Shown here in pieces: positions 44,001-55,264 of a stretch of 64,000 bases of DNA. The number at the start of each line of letters is the position of its first letter. Within the stretch, counting starts at the first letter, position 1. The notes beneath the pieces are model-generated. The model had not been told where the DNA came from. It did not search any database and saw only the letters and a list, made by a program, of their open reading frames with translations. Made by a program: the position numbers and the translations under genes. This stretch comes from Furcasterigmium furcatum (taxonomy: Eukaryota > Ascomycota > Sordariomycetes > Glomerellales > Plectosphaerellaceae), in contig BCIA01000006.1 of NCBI GenBank assembly GCA_001599815.1, forward strand, positions 3,722,961-3,786,960. The letters are read 5' to 3'.

Positions 44001-45154
44001 ATACCGGCCCCAGAGGGATTCAGTCTGACTTCAAAAACTGCTTTGCACCGCCCCCAAATTGTTTGCGAGATGACAAGTGGTGGTCAGTGGTGGAGCAAAT
44101 CATCAATCCGCAATGGCCTCGGCTCCCTCAGCCCTGATAGACTACGACTTCGCCGAAGACAACTCCGAACCGGCGCATTCTGTTTTTGGGCACGAGAGAC
44201 GTTCTGATTGCCTTTCGTTCTTGCAGCCGTCGGCGCAGGACGCACATGCAACCACCCTGAGCATAGGGATCGACGTCACCGCTCGGAGACCATCGCATGC
44301 CATCTGATCAGTCTTTACAGATACGAGTCACTTAGCATGTACAGCGCTGTGCAGCTGTAAGTACGGCTGCCCAGATCTGAAGCGGCGCCGTTGAGCTACT
44401 TTCCTGGCCGGGTCAGGTGTTGGCCGTCTTACAGCCGAGTTCATCGCCATCGCCATGCAGCTGCAAGCAAGGACATGGGTTTGCTCTCCACCCCTGGCGT
44501 CCCCTCTCCGCCCCTCGCGATGTGTTTGTTGCCTGCTCGCACAAGTCAGAAGCTTTCAGCCCACCCGCCGCCGCTGGGCCAGAGTTCCCCATGTTCGGAG
44601 GATGAGGCCTGCTGCGCGCACCATGTATCTTCAACAGGTCGCTCCGCTTGAGATCGAGAGCGGACGATGGTGACTTGTGCAATTTGCCCCAGCAATACCA
44701 GGCCGTCTAAGCTCCTCAAAGACCTCTTTGACCTTGGGTCTATGCCCACCCCCATCAGGATTGCTCGCCAAGTACAGCCCGGAGAGGTTGATTTACCGGC
44801 GGCTTATGTATGTACCAGCGGACGACACATCCCTGCCACTCATCTCGTTGTGGTTCTGGTGCTTGCTGGTAAGGCTGCCATGTCACTCTGGGCGGCCGGG
44901 ATGTACATGAAGCTTACCCAGCTCCCTCCCCTCTGCCCACGCAGCACACTTAGATACATATTGGGCCCCAGGTACCATCCTGCACCTCGACCCTTCCTTT
45001 CTGCCCCCAACCTGCGACTGCCGTCCTCGAAGCTCTCACAGCTTTCGTTCGTTTCGCAAAGTCACGCTCGTTCGCCGTGGCGGTCACCCGGTCCCAGACT
45101 TGCAAGTTGCGCTGAGACCTGAGCATCGCCGTTCACTCAATACGCTCGCTCGCG
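41004..45154. other. Gene-poor region, ~4.1 kb
   Basis: Both strands carry long chance ORFs (the largest at 42828-43811, plus) that overlap each other and lack domains. A 64-codon ATG ORF at about 44113-44307 (MASAPSALIDYDFAED) was considered but has no support. The last part is the promoter/leader of the GPI protein. No mobile element or RNA gene recognised. Confidence 0.45.
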
Positions 45155-47753
45155 ATGATGGTGAAGAACTGGCACATCCTCGCCGTGGGGGCATTGGCAG
45201 CTCTTGTCAATGCGACCCCCAAGTGCCATGAGTGCACACATTGTTTCCCTTCGTACTGCCCTCCCCCTCCCGACCCGGAGCCAACGAACTGGTGAGTGAT
45301 ACATCTGGATGCCACTTGTTGCTACGTTAGACATTGATTGTTGACGACAAATTGCAGCCCAGAGCCCAGCAAGATCACGGTCACCGAGACGGTCACACAA
45401 ACCGTGCCAGGATGCTGCCCGCAACCGTAGGTCCTCCTGCCATCTTCTGGTTGACGACCTGGAGTCCCGCTGACCAAACTCCTTCAGTGAGCCGTCAACT
45501 GTCTACGTGACGCACTACGCGACCGTCTACACCACCGAGGTTTCGGTCTTGGTCACCACGGACGTTGAAACGGAGACCATCGTGAAGACAACACTCGAGT
45601 CTTACCCTGTCACAGTTACGACATCTGTGTAAGTGCCGTTGAAGTCTCCTCAAGCTGCAAATCAGAATTCCTAACCGCCGAATAGGTGCACTGGCCCTGA
45701 GAAGGATGACTATCCCGTGCCCACAAGCCTTCCTGAGTACGGCAAACGTGCAGTCGAGGTGACCCCGCCCAAGTGTGTCTACTACACCACGACAATCTGG
45801 AAGACGGAGACGATCAAGAACACGGAGACGGTCGAGGCCACCCAGACCGTCCATGTCCCAACCACTCACTACGAAGTCTCGACCGAAGTATCTGTTACGA
45901 CAGACCGGGTCACTGAAGTGAGCACGTACATCACGATCACGACGCACACCACTACATACACGTACACCACCGTCGTGCCGACTACGGTCGTCTCAGACCA
46001 CACCGAATACGTGACTGAGGTTGTCACCGAGGTTTCGACTTACACGGAGGAGGTCCTAGTCACCGAGACTGTCACATCAGGCTATACCGCGACGGAGACC
46101 CTGTCTCCCGATACGGTCACATTGCCTGCCAGCACAATCACGACGACAATCGATGGCGAGGAAGTCACAATCACGCTCCCCGGGTCCATTGAGGTTGTCA
46201 CGTCGACCGAGCGCAGTGTTGAGACACTCCCCGGCGAAACCATCACGACCACGCTGACCGAGACCGAGCCGCCAACGACAATCACCATCACCGAGGATGG
46301 CGAAGTCATTACGAGTGTGATTCCCGGCCCTACGAGCACCATCACCACGACGATCGTGCTCCCGAGGCCTCCCGTCACGGCGTGCCCTGCACCAACTAAT
46401 ATCCCCGGCATCAACCCAGATGTTTACTTCGATCCGCGGTCCAACCGGACCTTCGGTTGCGAGCCTGGTTTCGTCTGCAACCCACCGAAACCCGCAGGAT
46501 GTAACCTTTGGGCGGACTCTCCGCTGGACGAGTATGTTTGCAAGCCCAAGCACTGTGTCCGCTCGCCGCCCTACTCCGTTGTTCGGTGGCCCGAGGGCAA
46601 GACCGGGTACTACCCGCCGGATGAGGGCTACTTCAACCTCAACCCGAACGCCTTCGGTCTGCCGTTCTCCATCTTCGAATACGAGACGTACGTGAAGAAG
46701 AAGCACGGTAAGAAGATCACCATCACCACTGGCAATTGGGCTTCGGCCACCGAGCTCTCAGTGTTCCCGCCTCCCACGCCTCTCGCCGGCCGCGCTGCGC
46801 CGCCGCCCTCGGAGGAGGAGAGGCTGGTCCAGCGCTACCAGGAGATGGTCGAGAAACGCCAGGAGACTGGAGGCACAACGGCCCCCTCGATGTGCTTTGA
46901 TGACTGTAACAACTGCTACAAGGAAGCTCTCGCCGTCGGCAAGACTCCCGATCTCTGCGAAGCGACTTCACAGTTCCAGGAGTTGTATGGCATCTGCATT
47001 GAGTGTATTGAAGTCAACGGGGGTGGATTGGAGAGCAACCGCCTTTATCTCGATGAGAAGTTCAGCCAGTTCCTCGACTACTGCGACGGACAGGCCCCGG
47101 ATCCTGTGACTTCCACGTCTGCTTCCGTCCCGCCCGTCGATTCAGCAGTCACGTCGGATCCGGGTGATGTCGAGACCACGTCTCAGCAGCCTGCCGAGTC
47201 CGATACTTCTGCGGATCCTATTCCTTCGCCCCCGCCCGCGACGACAAGCGACGATGACCAAGAGCCGCCCGAGACCAGCGGGCCTTCGCCGACCAGTACC
47301 CCTTCGCCAACCAGCACCCCTTCGCCAACCAGCACCCCTTCGCCGACCAGCACGCCGGAGTCCACCCCTCAGCCGGCGCCGTCCAGCACCGACGACGGCG
47401 ATGATGACGCGGTCACCTCAACCACCACGTCGGACCCTGTCGAGACTGATGAGCCGACCTCCACTTCCACCTCAACTGGATCAGATCCTAGTGGTTCCGG
47501 AGCGCCTGGTGACGACGACGAGGAAGATGGCGATGGCGATGACGAGGATGAGGATGCCAGTGTCTCTCAACCCGGAGAGACAGAGGGAACTCCCACCCCA
47601 TCCGGATCCGACGCCCCCAGTCTGACCGAACCTGGCGCGCCGAGCCTGACCGAGTCCGAGACTGGTGGTTTCGAAACGGCTGCCGCCTCCCTCGTGGAGC
47701 TGTCCAACGTCTGGACTCTGCTTGCTCCGCTGCTGGCTCTGATCCTGATCTAA
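45155..47753 (+). CDS. Thr-rich GPI-anchored cell-wall protein
   Basis: Four exons: 45155-45291, 45358-45426, 45488-45628, 45686-47753 (804 residues; introns 57-66 bp). Signal peptide MMVKNWHILAVGALAALVNA, then a short Cys segment (CHECTHCFPSYCPPP). A ~230-residue Thr/Val/Glu-rich region of alternating T-x-T/V-T-E words (TVTETVTQTV, TTEVSVLVTT) suggests beta-rich, heavily O-glycosylated structure. A Cys-containing domain follows (CPAPTNIPGINPDVYFDP, FGCEPGFVCNPP, CNLW, CKPKHC) and a second Cys patch (CFDDCNNCYKEAL). The C-terminal stalk has STPSPT repeats and acidic runs and ends in a GPI-signal-like hydrophobic tail (WTLLAPLLALILI). Likely an adhesin or wall protein; ligand unknown. Confidence 0.9.
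47281..47362 (+). repeat. Coding SPTSTP repeat
   Basis: Four near-identical 18-bp units (ccttcgccaaccagcacc type) encode SPTSTP in the stalk of the GPI protein. High nucleotide identity suggests copy number can vary between strains. Confidence 0.9.
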
Positions 47754-48933
47754 TAGCCGCTCCTGATCTGGCCGTCACCGACCTCCACGAACACCACCAC
47801 CACCACCACCTGCGCACACCGACCCCATGTGCGCACTTTTTGCATTTATATCTATAATTCACGACGCTCCTTCGACATGATGTCTCGGATGGTCCGCAGA
47901 GGAGGAAAAGCATTTTGAAGGAAACTTGTTGGAGGACCCTCAACGGATATGAAGCTCACGGATTCACGACACTCATTAGACGTATACCCCGGATTTGGTT
48001 GCGGCGGTTGCTGCACGGTGCATTGCTTTGGTTTATGGTTACTGCAGGAGATCTATTGGCCTCTGACGCGCGATACCCGATTTTTACACTCCTTACGACA
48101 CGAATCCGATGGGCGAGCTTGATATCCAGGGTGGTGGAAGGAGTCGACAGCATTATTTTTTCGAGGATACTTCACAGCTCACTGGCCGATAGCCGGCAGT
48201 GAGAGAACTGTATGTTTAATGACTGAGGAAGAGTTGGTTTGGGGGGTTTGTGCTTGGGTAGAGATGTTTTGTCGCCCATGTTGTCGAGCTGCTTTGGTTT
48301 CATTTCCATCAGCTCCCGACTGGGCTGGCGATTGCTTCTTGGACATGAATCGATTTCTGATGCAGCCGAGACGCTTGAATTTCTATCTGATCCGCAACTG
48401 GGCACATATTCTGAAATTCACGAAGTTGACAAGCGATTCGAATGCGTTTCTAGCATGTGAGTCGACGGGGATCAAGAAGCCGCTCGGCCCGTCAAGATTC
48501 CTCCATCCAACTGACATCTTAGAGTCGGTATCTAGGTAGCGAGCTCTGGCCCCGAGTCGGTCTCCCTTGGGCTGGCGAGGCATGTTCGAACAAAGTGCCA
48601 CAACAAAGGCAGCATGCGTCCCGCCAGGCGAAAATCACACAAAGCAACTCTCCAAAGAAAGGTCTTTTCTCTGCCTCTTGCCAAGAAGTACATGGGCGCT
48701 GGCTCCTTTGTGTCGCTTGAGAGGGCTTCACATCGCCCGGAAAGGGGACAACCGGCAATACGCTCGGCCAGGCAGACCAGATAATAAGACAAGCCCACCA
48801 CCGATCCAGGCGTGAAAGACGTGAGAGCTCTCAATGAGTCGACGATTCCTTACCTCTCCTTCTGTCAGGCCCGAATTTCTACTGCAACACCAACCACCTT
48901 GTTCTTTCGGTTCTGCTGTTCAGCAATACGAAG
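47754..48933. other. Intergenic, ~1.2 kb
   Basis: 3' flank of the GPI protein gene and promoter of the Zn2Cys6-array gene. A (cac)n run lies just after the stop (47792-47810). No gene recognised. Confidence 0.5.
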
Positions 48934-51900
48934 ATGGCTCCCAAGAAAGCCGAGGCGAAGGATGGCTCTCCACCCTCGAAGAGGAAGAATACAACACCAG
49001 GGGACAAGCCGAAGCAGTCCGGGAAGAAGATCACGTGGGCTGGATCACCGGTTAAGAGTGGGATAACGAAGCCGCTCGGTCGTCCCAAATCCAACGTGCC
49101 TCTCATGTCACCAGGAGAACTATTCTCTCATGTGTCACCCCAGGCTGGTTCTTCAGGCCCGGAACAAGAATGGGAAACGGCACCTCACACGCCCGGGCTC
49201 CCTAGCAAGGGATCTGATGAGTCGTCGACTTGGGGAAGCCGGTCGAAGATCGACAGGCAACTCCGTGTGGTCGAGGTTGAGCTCGAGCTGAATCAGTGGA
49301 CCCAGGATCAACACCGGCCCCATGCCGAGGAGGACTCTTTCTTCCGGGAGAAGCTCGAGGAGCTTGAGGCTGAGGAGAAAGAGCTTCTGGAGAAGCAGGC
49401 GGCCCTCAAGGAGCAGAAAGTGCAAGAGCTGCAGAAAGGATACATGCCTGAGGGAGCCCGGCCGTCCCAAGCGAGCACAGTCCGTCTCGGGGGCAACACC
49501 CCTGGGTCTCTTCAGGCTGGGGTTGTTGATCCGGGGGACGATGTCTTCGCAACAACGCCAGGGGGGCCAAAGCACCGTACGTGGACGGGGGATGCTCGCA
49601 GCAAGATCCCCTTTGCCCGCAACTCGGGCACGCAGGCTCTGCCACAGACTTCCTTTAACAAGAGACTTCTGGAGGCGGCAGGGATCGCGAATCCCCCTCG
49701 GCCCCCGGCGGGAACAGCGAATCCCGCGGTATATAACCTTGGCTCGCTGACGAGCCAGCCCATCACGGACCTGGATACTCTTGGTCTTCTCGCCGGGCAG
49801 CTTGGCTTGACTCAGGGTCAGGGTCAGGCTGCGGCTCCCAACCAGAGTCAGTTCCCAGCCCCGCCTCAGCACGCCGCGCAGGTGTTCCCAAAACGAAGGA
49901 GGCGGCGTATACCACTCGTGTCGCATAACTACCCAGGAGATATGATCGACCAGATGGCGAACCTCCAAAGAGGACCCGGCGGCCCGGTCCATGAAGCCAT
50001 CCCTACGCGGAGTTTCAAGCCGGCCCGGTCATATGAGGGCACGAGGGTGCTCAGGAACGGCTCGCCCATCCCGGTACTTCGGATTCCCATCACCCCGCAC
50101 CTCGACATGATGATGGGCATCGGGTCTCGTTCCGGCGATCTTCCAGGCCGGCCTGAGCCTGTAGCGCCGAGCACAGGGGTTCCTCGCCCCTCGGACGACG
50201 AGAACCGTCCAGAACCCGAAGATGACGCCGGTGGTGAAGAGACGGGAGATGGCACCGCCTGGGACGCGAGGTTCATGGACGTCGACGACGACCAAAGAGT
50301 GCCCTCGGAGGCCCCAGTCGAGAACATCGAGAAGCAGGTCTGCGTCCCATGTGCCCACAGGAAGCGGCAGTGCGACGGAGCAAGTCCCTGCACTGCATGC
50401 GCCGAGACGAGGACTGTCTGCAAGTACAGGCCTCAGGCGGCCGTGAAGCCTCCCAAGCCCTCTGCCGGGAAAGCCAACACCAACACCAACACCAACACCA
50501 ACACCAACACCAACACCAACACCAACACCAACACCAACACCAATACCAATACCAATACTCACGCCTTGAGCCCTTTGCGCAACCGTGTCAGCCCCAATGT
50601 CTTGGCTATGCTCAGACCTCAGGGCGGTTCTCAGGCATGCATGACCTGCGTCCTGCTCAAGAAGGGCGCCAGCTGCGACGTCGACCTCCAGCGCCGCATC
50701 GAGTGCTCGGCCTGCTCATCTGAGCGGGCCAGGGGCATCGTCAACTACTCCTGCCACAGCGATACCGGCGTGGAATGCCTGCCCCGTCGCCAGGAGTCCA
50801 CGCGCAACCGCTACAGCGGCGTGGCGGGCGCCATCTCCTACTTCTGCGATGGCTGCAATGGCACCAGCGACGCGAAGAAGTGCGACGTCGATCCTCACGT
50901 CAAGGTCGGCTGCACGACCTGCCGCGCGCAAAACCGGCCCTGCGTCTTCACGTGGGACAAGCGCAACCCGGCGGACACGCAAGTCGCCATGCTCGAGCGG
51001 CCGACCTTTGAGGTCATCAACCCCGACCCTTCGCAGGGCCTTGTGAGCCCCTGGTGGCGCCGCGCGTGTGGGCACTGCGCAGACGACTCCGGCCTCAGGT
51101 GCGGCTGGCTCGGAGACTACCGGCGGATGGAGTACAAGTGCCACACGTGCGTCCAGAAGAACGTCCCGTGTGTTGACGCCGAAGACCACGGGCGCGTCGT
51201 GACCCGGGTCTGGCTGGAGCCCGACCTCGAGATCGACGGGTTCGTGCCCGGCGTCAGGATGAATGACCCCAGGATGGTCCCGCGCACCAAGTCGTGCGTC
51301 GCCTGCGTTTCCGTCCAGCCGTGGATGGCGCCGAAGAATCGCCTCCTCGGGGTCTGCTCGGGAGCAGTCGGCACTGACGACTTCGCGTGCAAGCGCTGCG
51401 TAGCGCTGGGCATCCCATGCGTCGTTACCGGTAACGACAGCCCGGGCCCGAAGGTGCTGCCGGTTGCTGACCGGGAGCTCATCGGGTACGGCTTCGGAGA
51501 GCAGGTCGCGACCCTGGAGTTTGAGGCGTGTGATAGATGCGACAAGATGGGGAGGTTGTGTGACAGGATGCGCCCCTGTCACCACTGCGAGAAGGAGGAC
51601 GAGGACTGCGGCATGAAGAGGATCGAGAGGGGCTTCGGGCTGATCCCAAAGGCTGCCCTCGATACATATGGCATCAGCGTCGGGCCTGAGTACTGGATGG
51701 CCATGGGCTATGGAGGTGTCGGGCGTGATGGGCCGGTGCTCGAGCACGCCGGGGTTGACGGGAACAGCGCTGTTGGCCCTCCCGAGAGGGTCTGCTGGGT
51801 GGTTCGAAAGAAAGATGACGATGGCCAGCAGCAGCAACAGGTTCAGAGCCAGGGAAAACAGAAGCCTCAGCAGAAGCCTCAGGGGAAGGTTCAGCAGAAG

Positions 51901-53307
51901 CCCCAGCAGAAACCTGAAGAGAAGCCGCAGAACAAGTCACAGCAGAAGCCTCGGGAACAGTCTAAGGAGAAGCCCCAGGAGAAGCCGCAGAAGAAGCCTC
52001 GGGAGAAGCCTCAGGACTCGGAGGTGACATCTGAGGAGGACTATCATGCCATGGAATGGGTGGAAACCCCAGTCAACCTACCCTATTTCAGCATGGATGT
52101 CGACATGAGCGGCTTTGACCACGGATTCACAGGATTCTACCAGACACCGCCCACCAGCTCCCAGCCCAGTTTCAACGACTTGACCCAGTGCTTCAACGTG
52201 CTGAAGCCACCAGGCCACGTCCTGGGCACTGAGCTGGCCCCCTTTTCCACGCCCCTTCGGAATCCCCTTGAGAGGGACGGAGGGTTTGACCCGACGGACG
52301 TCTTCGGGGCCATGAAGCGATTCGAAGATGCCGAGGAGGCCGAGGTCATCAACAGAGATGTACAGAGCATATACAAGCTCAAGGTCAAGGAACGCTTCGT
52401 CCAGACCAACCTCGCGTACCACTCAGAGGCCGACGACGTCTTCGGCAACACGCCGGTGCCCCCGGCGCAGCGAGCCCTCCTCACCCTCGAAGGCCAGGCC
52501 CGTGGCGCGCAGACCGAGCACCCCTGGGCCACGCCCACGGAGCCCGAGGTCTACCTAGAGCATGTCCGCCATCTCCTGTCGAGATGGAAAGCCCCCGGCA
52601 TCAACGTCCTGCGCGACATCCCCGACATGCGCACGCTCGATGCCGTCACCGGCCTTCGCCAATGCACAGGCTCCAACCTCCTCGACCGCTGCCAGCGCTG
52701 CCCCAACGGCGCCCCGGCCGCTGCCGTCTGCGAGAACCTCCGGCACGCAGACCGCGAGACCAACCCGCCCATCACCTGCAACCCCTGCGACGAGGCCGCT
52801 GTCGACAACCTCATCGTCGGCCCTGAGCGCATCACCCCGGCGGACGTCTTCTCCCTCCGCACCTACGCGTGCCGCGACTGCGCCCCCCGCGAGGCCCGCG
52901 CCGCCGGCGTCGTCGCCAACGGTCGCCAGCGCCTCATGACCGGCTGCTCCTGCGCGTCCAAGCTGATCCACCGCCGCCTCTGCGACGGCCACAGGTACAC
53001 CCTCGCCAGCGGGCTGTTCGTCAACGCCGCCCTCGTCAGGGAGTGGATGCTCGTCAACTTCAGCTCCACGTTCTGCATGTTCTGCAAGAAGAACGGGCAG
53101 GTCACTGTCCCGGACGACGTGGGCGTCTTCTTCTGCCATAACTGCCAGGCGAGGGTCGTCGACGGGGAGGGTGACGAGCAGGCACTGTTCCCCGGCGTGG
53201 TGAGCTGGGAAGACGGTCAGAAGAGGCCCGAGGGCGTGGTGAGCCGTGATGAGTGGGGAGAGAGGGCTGTTTATTGGATGGAGACCATGAATACCGGAGG
53301 TAGATGA
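48934..53307 (+). CDS. Protein with six Zn2Cys6-like modules
   Basis: 1457 residues in one intronless frame from ATG 48934 (MAPKKAEAKDG). Order: basic disordered N-terminus with a Glu/Leu coiled coil (~125-170); disordered Pro-rich region to ~460; canonical Zn2Cys6 cluster from Cys470 (CVPCAHRKRQC, x2/x6/x5/x2/x6); (Asn-Thr)14 at 515-542; four divergent CxxC...CxxCx6C-type modules starting near 569, 638, 712 and 788; a second canonical cluster from Cys866 (CDRCDKMGRLC, same spacing); a Gln/Lys/Pro-rich repeat (~965-1029); and a Cys-rich C-terminus (~1244-1410) with CQRC, CNPC, CRDC, CSC, CMFC and CHNC pairs. Ordinary fungal Zn2Cys6 regulators have one cluster plus a fungal-specific transcription factor domain, which I do not see. 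Probably nuclear; DNA binding is inference. Confidence 0.88.
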   Translation: MAPKKAEAKDGSPPSKRKNTTPGDKPKQSGKKITWAGSPVKSGITKPLGRPKSNVPLMSPGELFSHVSPQAGSSGPEQEWETAPHTPGLPSKGSDESSTWGSRSKIDRQLRVVEVELELNQWTQDQHRPHAEEDSFFREKLEELEAEEKELLEKQAALKEQKVQELQKGYMPEGARPSQASTVRLGGNTPGSLQAGVVDPGDDVFATTPGGPKHRTWTGDARSKIPFARNSGTQALPQTSFNKRLLEAAGIANPPRPPAGTANPAVYNLGSLTSQPITDLDTLGLLAGQLGLTQGQGQAAAPNQSQFPAPPQHAAQVFPKRRRRRIPLVSHNYPGDMIDQMANLQRGPGGPVHEAIPTRSFKPARSYEGTRVLRNGSPIPVLRIPITPHLDMMMGIGSRSGDLPGRPEPVAPSTGVPRPSDDENRPEPEDDAGGEETGDGTAWDARFMDVDDDQRVPSEAPVENIEKQVCVPCAHRKRQCDGASPCTACAETRTVCKYRPQAAVKPPKPSAGKANTNTNTNTNTNTNTNTNTNTNTNTNTNTHALSPLRNRVSPNVLAMLRPQGGSQACMTCVLLKKGASCDVDLQRRIECSACSSERARGIVNYSCHSDTGVECLPRRQESTRNRYSGVAGAISYFCDGCNGTSDAKKCDVDPHVKVGCTTCRAQNRPCVFTWDKRNPADTQVAMLERPTFEVINPDPSQGLVSPWWRRACGHCADDSGLRCGWLGDYRRMEYKCHTCVQKNVPCVDAEDHGRVVTRVWLEPDLEIDGFVPGVRMNDPRMVPRTKSCVACVSVQPWMAPKNRLLGVCSGAVGTDDFACKRCVALGIPCVVTGNDSPGPKVLPVADRELIGYGFGEQVATLEFEACDRCDKMGRLCDRMRPCHHCEKEDEDCGMKRIERGFGLIPKAALDTYGISVGPEYWMAMGYGGVGRDGPVLEHAGVDGNSAVGPPERVCWVVRKKDDDGQQQQQVQSQGKQKPQQKPQGKVQQKPQQKPEEKPQNKSQQKPREQSKEKPQEKPQKKPREKPQDSEVTSEEDYHAMEWVETPVNLPYFSMDVDMSGFDHGFTGFYQTPPTSSQPSFNDLTQCFNVLKPPGHVLGTELAPFSTPLRNPLERDGGFDPTDVFGAMKRFEDAEEAEVINRDVQSIYKLKVKERFVQTNLAYHSEADDVFGNTPVPPAQRALLTLEGQARGAQTEHPWATPTEPEVYLEHVRHLLSRWKAPGINVLRDIPDMRTLDAVTGLRQCTGSNLLDRCQRCPNGAPAAAVCENLRHADRETNPPITCNPCDEAAVDNLIVGPERITPADVFSLRTYACRDCAPREARAAGVVANGRQRLMTGCSCASKLIHRRLCDGHRYTLASGLFVNAALVREWMLVNFSSTFCMFCKKNGQVTVPDDVGVFFCHNCQARVVDGEGDEQALFPGVVSWEDGQKRPEGVVSRDEWGERAVYWMETMNTGGR
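50476..50559 (+). repeat. (aacacc)n hexanucleotide repeat coding (Asn-Thr)14
   Basis: Fourteen hexanucleotide units, nearly pure aacacc with the last few changed to aatacc/aatact. In-frame slippage here would change the linker after the first Zn2Cys6 cluster without breaking the gene. Confidence 0.95.
51826..52020 (+). repeat. Coding Gln/Lys/Pro repeat
   Basis: Imperfect 12-15-bp units (cagcagaagcct, gagaagccccag) encode QQKPQ/EKPQ words in the Zn2Cys6-array protein; likely a flexible basic linker. Confidence 0.85.
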
Positions 53308-54373
53308 CCTGGACGTTGATGCTCTCTTCACATGTTCTTTTTGTCAAGACTCGGGAGTTTAGGTGTTGGATGGATTTGTCTCTCATGGATTGTACGTACG
53401 TAAAGGTTGAATAGGAGCGTCTAACAGGCTGTGAGATGCACCTCAGCAACATGATGTCAGTCCAAGTGAAGCTCGCCAACAAGTCTATCCCTCCTCATGA
53501 GCATCCCGGGAAATCGGCACATCACTCACCACGCGCATGCAAACAAGTGCAAACAGGAGAAGGTCCGCAAGGAGTTAAAAGCATTAACAGAGAGAAAAAA
53601 GAAATTTTAGACTCAAACATCGGCTGCCCCGGCACAATGGGAGAAGAAAATACAACGAAGTGAAGTAGAAAAGGGTGATGTGACTGGGACAGGGTTTGAG
53701 AAGAAAAGGGCCGCAAAAGAAGAAACGAGGTGCACGCCGGTGCAAAAGAAGGCCCCAGGGAAAAGACATCCACTCTCTCCCCACAGTCCATATGTCGAGA
53801 AAGAAGCACGGCTCGTTTAGACACGCAAGAAGCAGCTGTACGTCTTCGATATGTGGTACCTCCGACATCCCGCGCCCCCCATGTGACCTGCCCTCGAGTC
53901 CTTTTCCTCGCGACCATCCCAGCAACGCCATGCGGCGGTGCACGCCACGAGACTGGCCTGGGGCAGTAGACAGGGCGGTTTATGCCTTGTTCTTCTGCTT
54001 CTTCTTTCTCTTTCAACCCTCCTCTCGCCATCGTCCACGGCAAGAGCGGACGCCCCATTCCGTGTCGTCAGTTCTGCAAGCAAATAATTCCAAAGTGCCT
54101 GTCAAGTCAGAAGAAGCCCGACTCCCCATCCCATGCAATAAGACTTTTTCTGTGTTTCTCGTGACTGAGAGTGTAGTGTGAGCCCGAGCATACATCGTTG
54201 GCAGCGAGGCAAAAGGGTATCTCGGGGGAACAGATCGAAGATCGATGTGTTCAATGGACGGCGCAAACGACCCTGAAAAAAGGTGGGCGTCGGCACAGTT
54301 TCCTCGCATTCGCCGTGGGTGACTCGCTCTGAGCTCTCCAGGGCCTCCTCGGCAACCGCAACCGCCGGCCGCT
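53308..54373. other. Intergenic between convergent genes
   Basis: About 1.07 kb, including the 3' UTR of ras-1. Short frames only; no gene recognised. Confidence 0.5.
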
Positions 54374-55264
54374 TTACATGATCACGCACTTGGAGCAGCA
54401 GCCCGCCTCTTGCTGGTTGTCATCCATGTCCATGGGCTTGGGGGTTCCGTTGTTGCCGGAGCCGCCGCCGCTGCCGTGCGAGTAGCCCTGCATCTCGCGG
54501 TTGTACCGCCGAATCTCGCGGACGATGTCGTAGAAGGCCTTGTCGACGTTGATCCTGGACTTGGCCGAGGTCTCGATGAACTTGCAGCCGAACGACTTGG
54601 CGAGCGCCTCGCCCTCTGTTGTCGAGGGTCAGTCATTGTTCGTGGTACACGGGGAGCCGCGCTGGAACGGATTAAACCTACCTTGCCTCGTGACCTCCCT
54701 CTCGCCCTCCAGATCGCACTTGTTGCCGACGACGACCATGGGGAAGTAGTCCTTGTCCTTCACCCGCAGAATCTGCTGCTGAAACGTGGAGATCTCCTCG
54801 AAGCTCTGCCTGGACGTGATGGAGTAGACCAGCAGGAAACCCTCTCCGGTCCTCATGTACTGCTCGCGCATCGCAGAGTACTCTTCTTGGCCAGCGGTAT
54901 CGAGAACGTCGAGCAAGGCAACCTCCTCATCGATAAGGCACTGCTTGCGGTACGAGTCTGAAGCGGGGAGTGAGTATGACGACACGAGAAGAGGGGACTG
55001 TCAAGGCCGGACGAACCTTCGATTGTCGGGTCATATTCATCGACGAAGTGGCTCTGGATCAGCTGGATGGTCAGGCAGGACTTGCCGACACCACCGCCAC
55101 CGACGACGACGAGCTTGTACTCCCTCAAAAACTGCAGGCACGAGAAAGATGGTGATTAGCGAAATGTTTCGAGATGATCGCGGAGACGACGAATCAACGC
55201 CATTGGGGGCGTCGGGCGAAGAAAACAAGGGTCGTCGATCGGGGCGACGCACCTTGGAGGCCAT
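54374..55264 (-). CDS. ras-1: Ras GTPase (ras-1/RasA type)
   Basis: Four exons: 55264-55253 (only 12 nt, MASK), 55131-55017, 54957-54682, 54615-54374; introns 121, 59 and 66 bp; 214 residues. Membrane-bound molecular switch controlling growth, polarity and morphogenesis. All G motifs are intact: P-loop VVVGGGGVGKSC, effector loop YDPTIEDSY (rebuilt by a splice), DTAGQEEYSAMREQYMR, NKCDLEG and ETSAK. The C-terminus has a Gly/Ser/Asn hypervariable region, upstream Cys residues (AGCCSK) for palmitoylation and the CAAX box CVIM for farnesylation. No activating change at the usual Gly12/13 or Gln61 equivalents is seen. The leader above the start is CT-rich. Confidence 0.97.

Noticed and set aside
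44113..44307. 64-codon ORF starting MASAPSALIDYDF
   Set aside because: Plausible-looking start but no splice partner, domain or homology that can be named.
50716..51837. 373-codon minus-strand ORF
   Set aside because: Antisense shadow of the Zn2Cys6 array.
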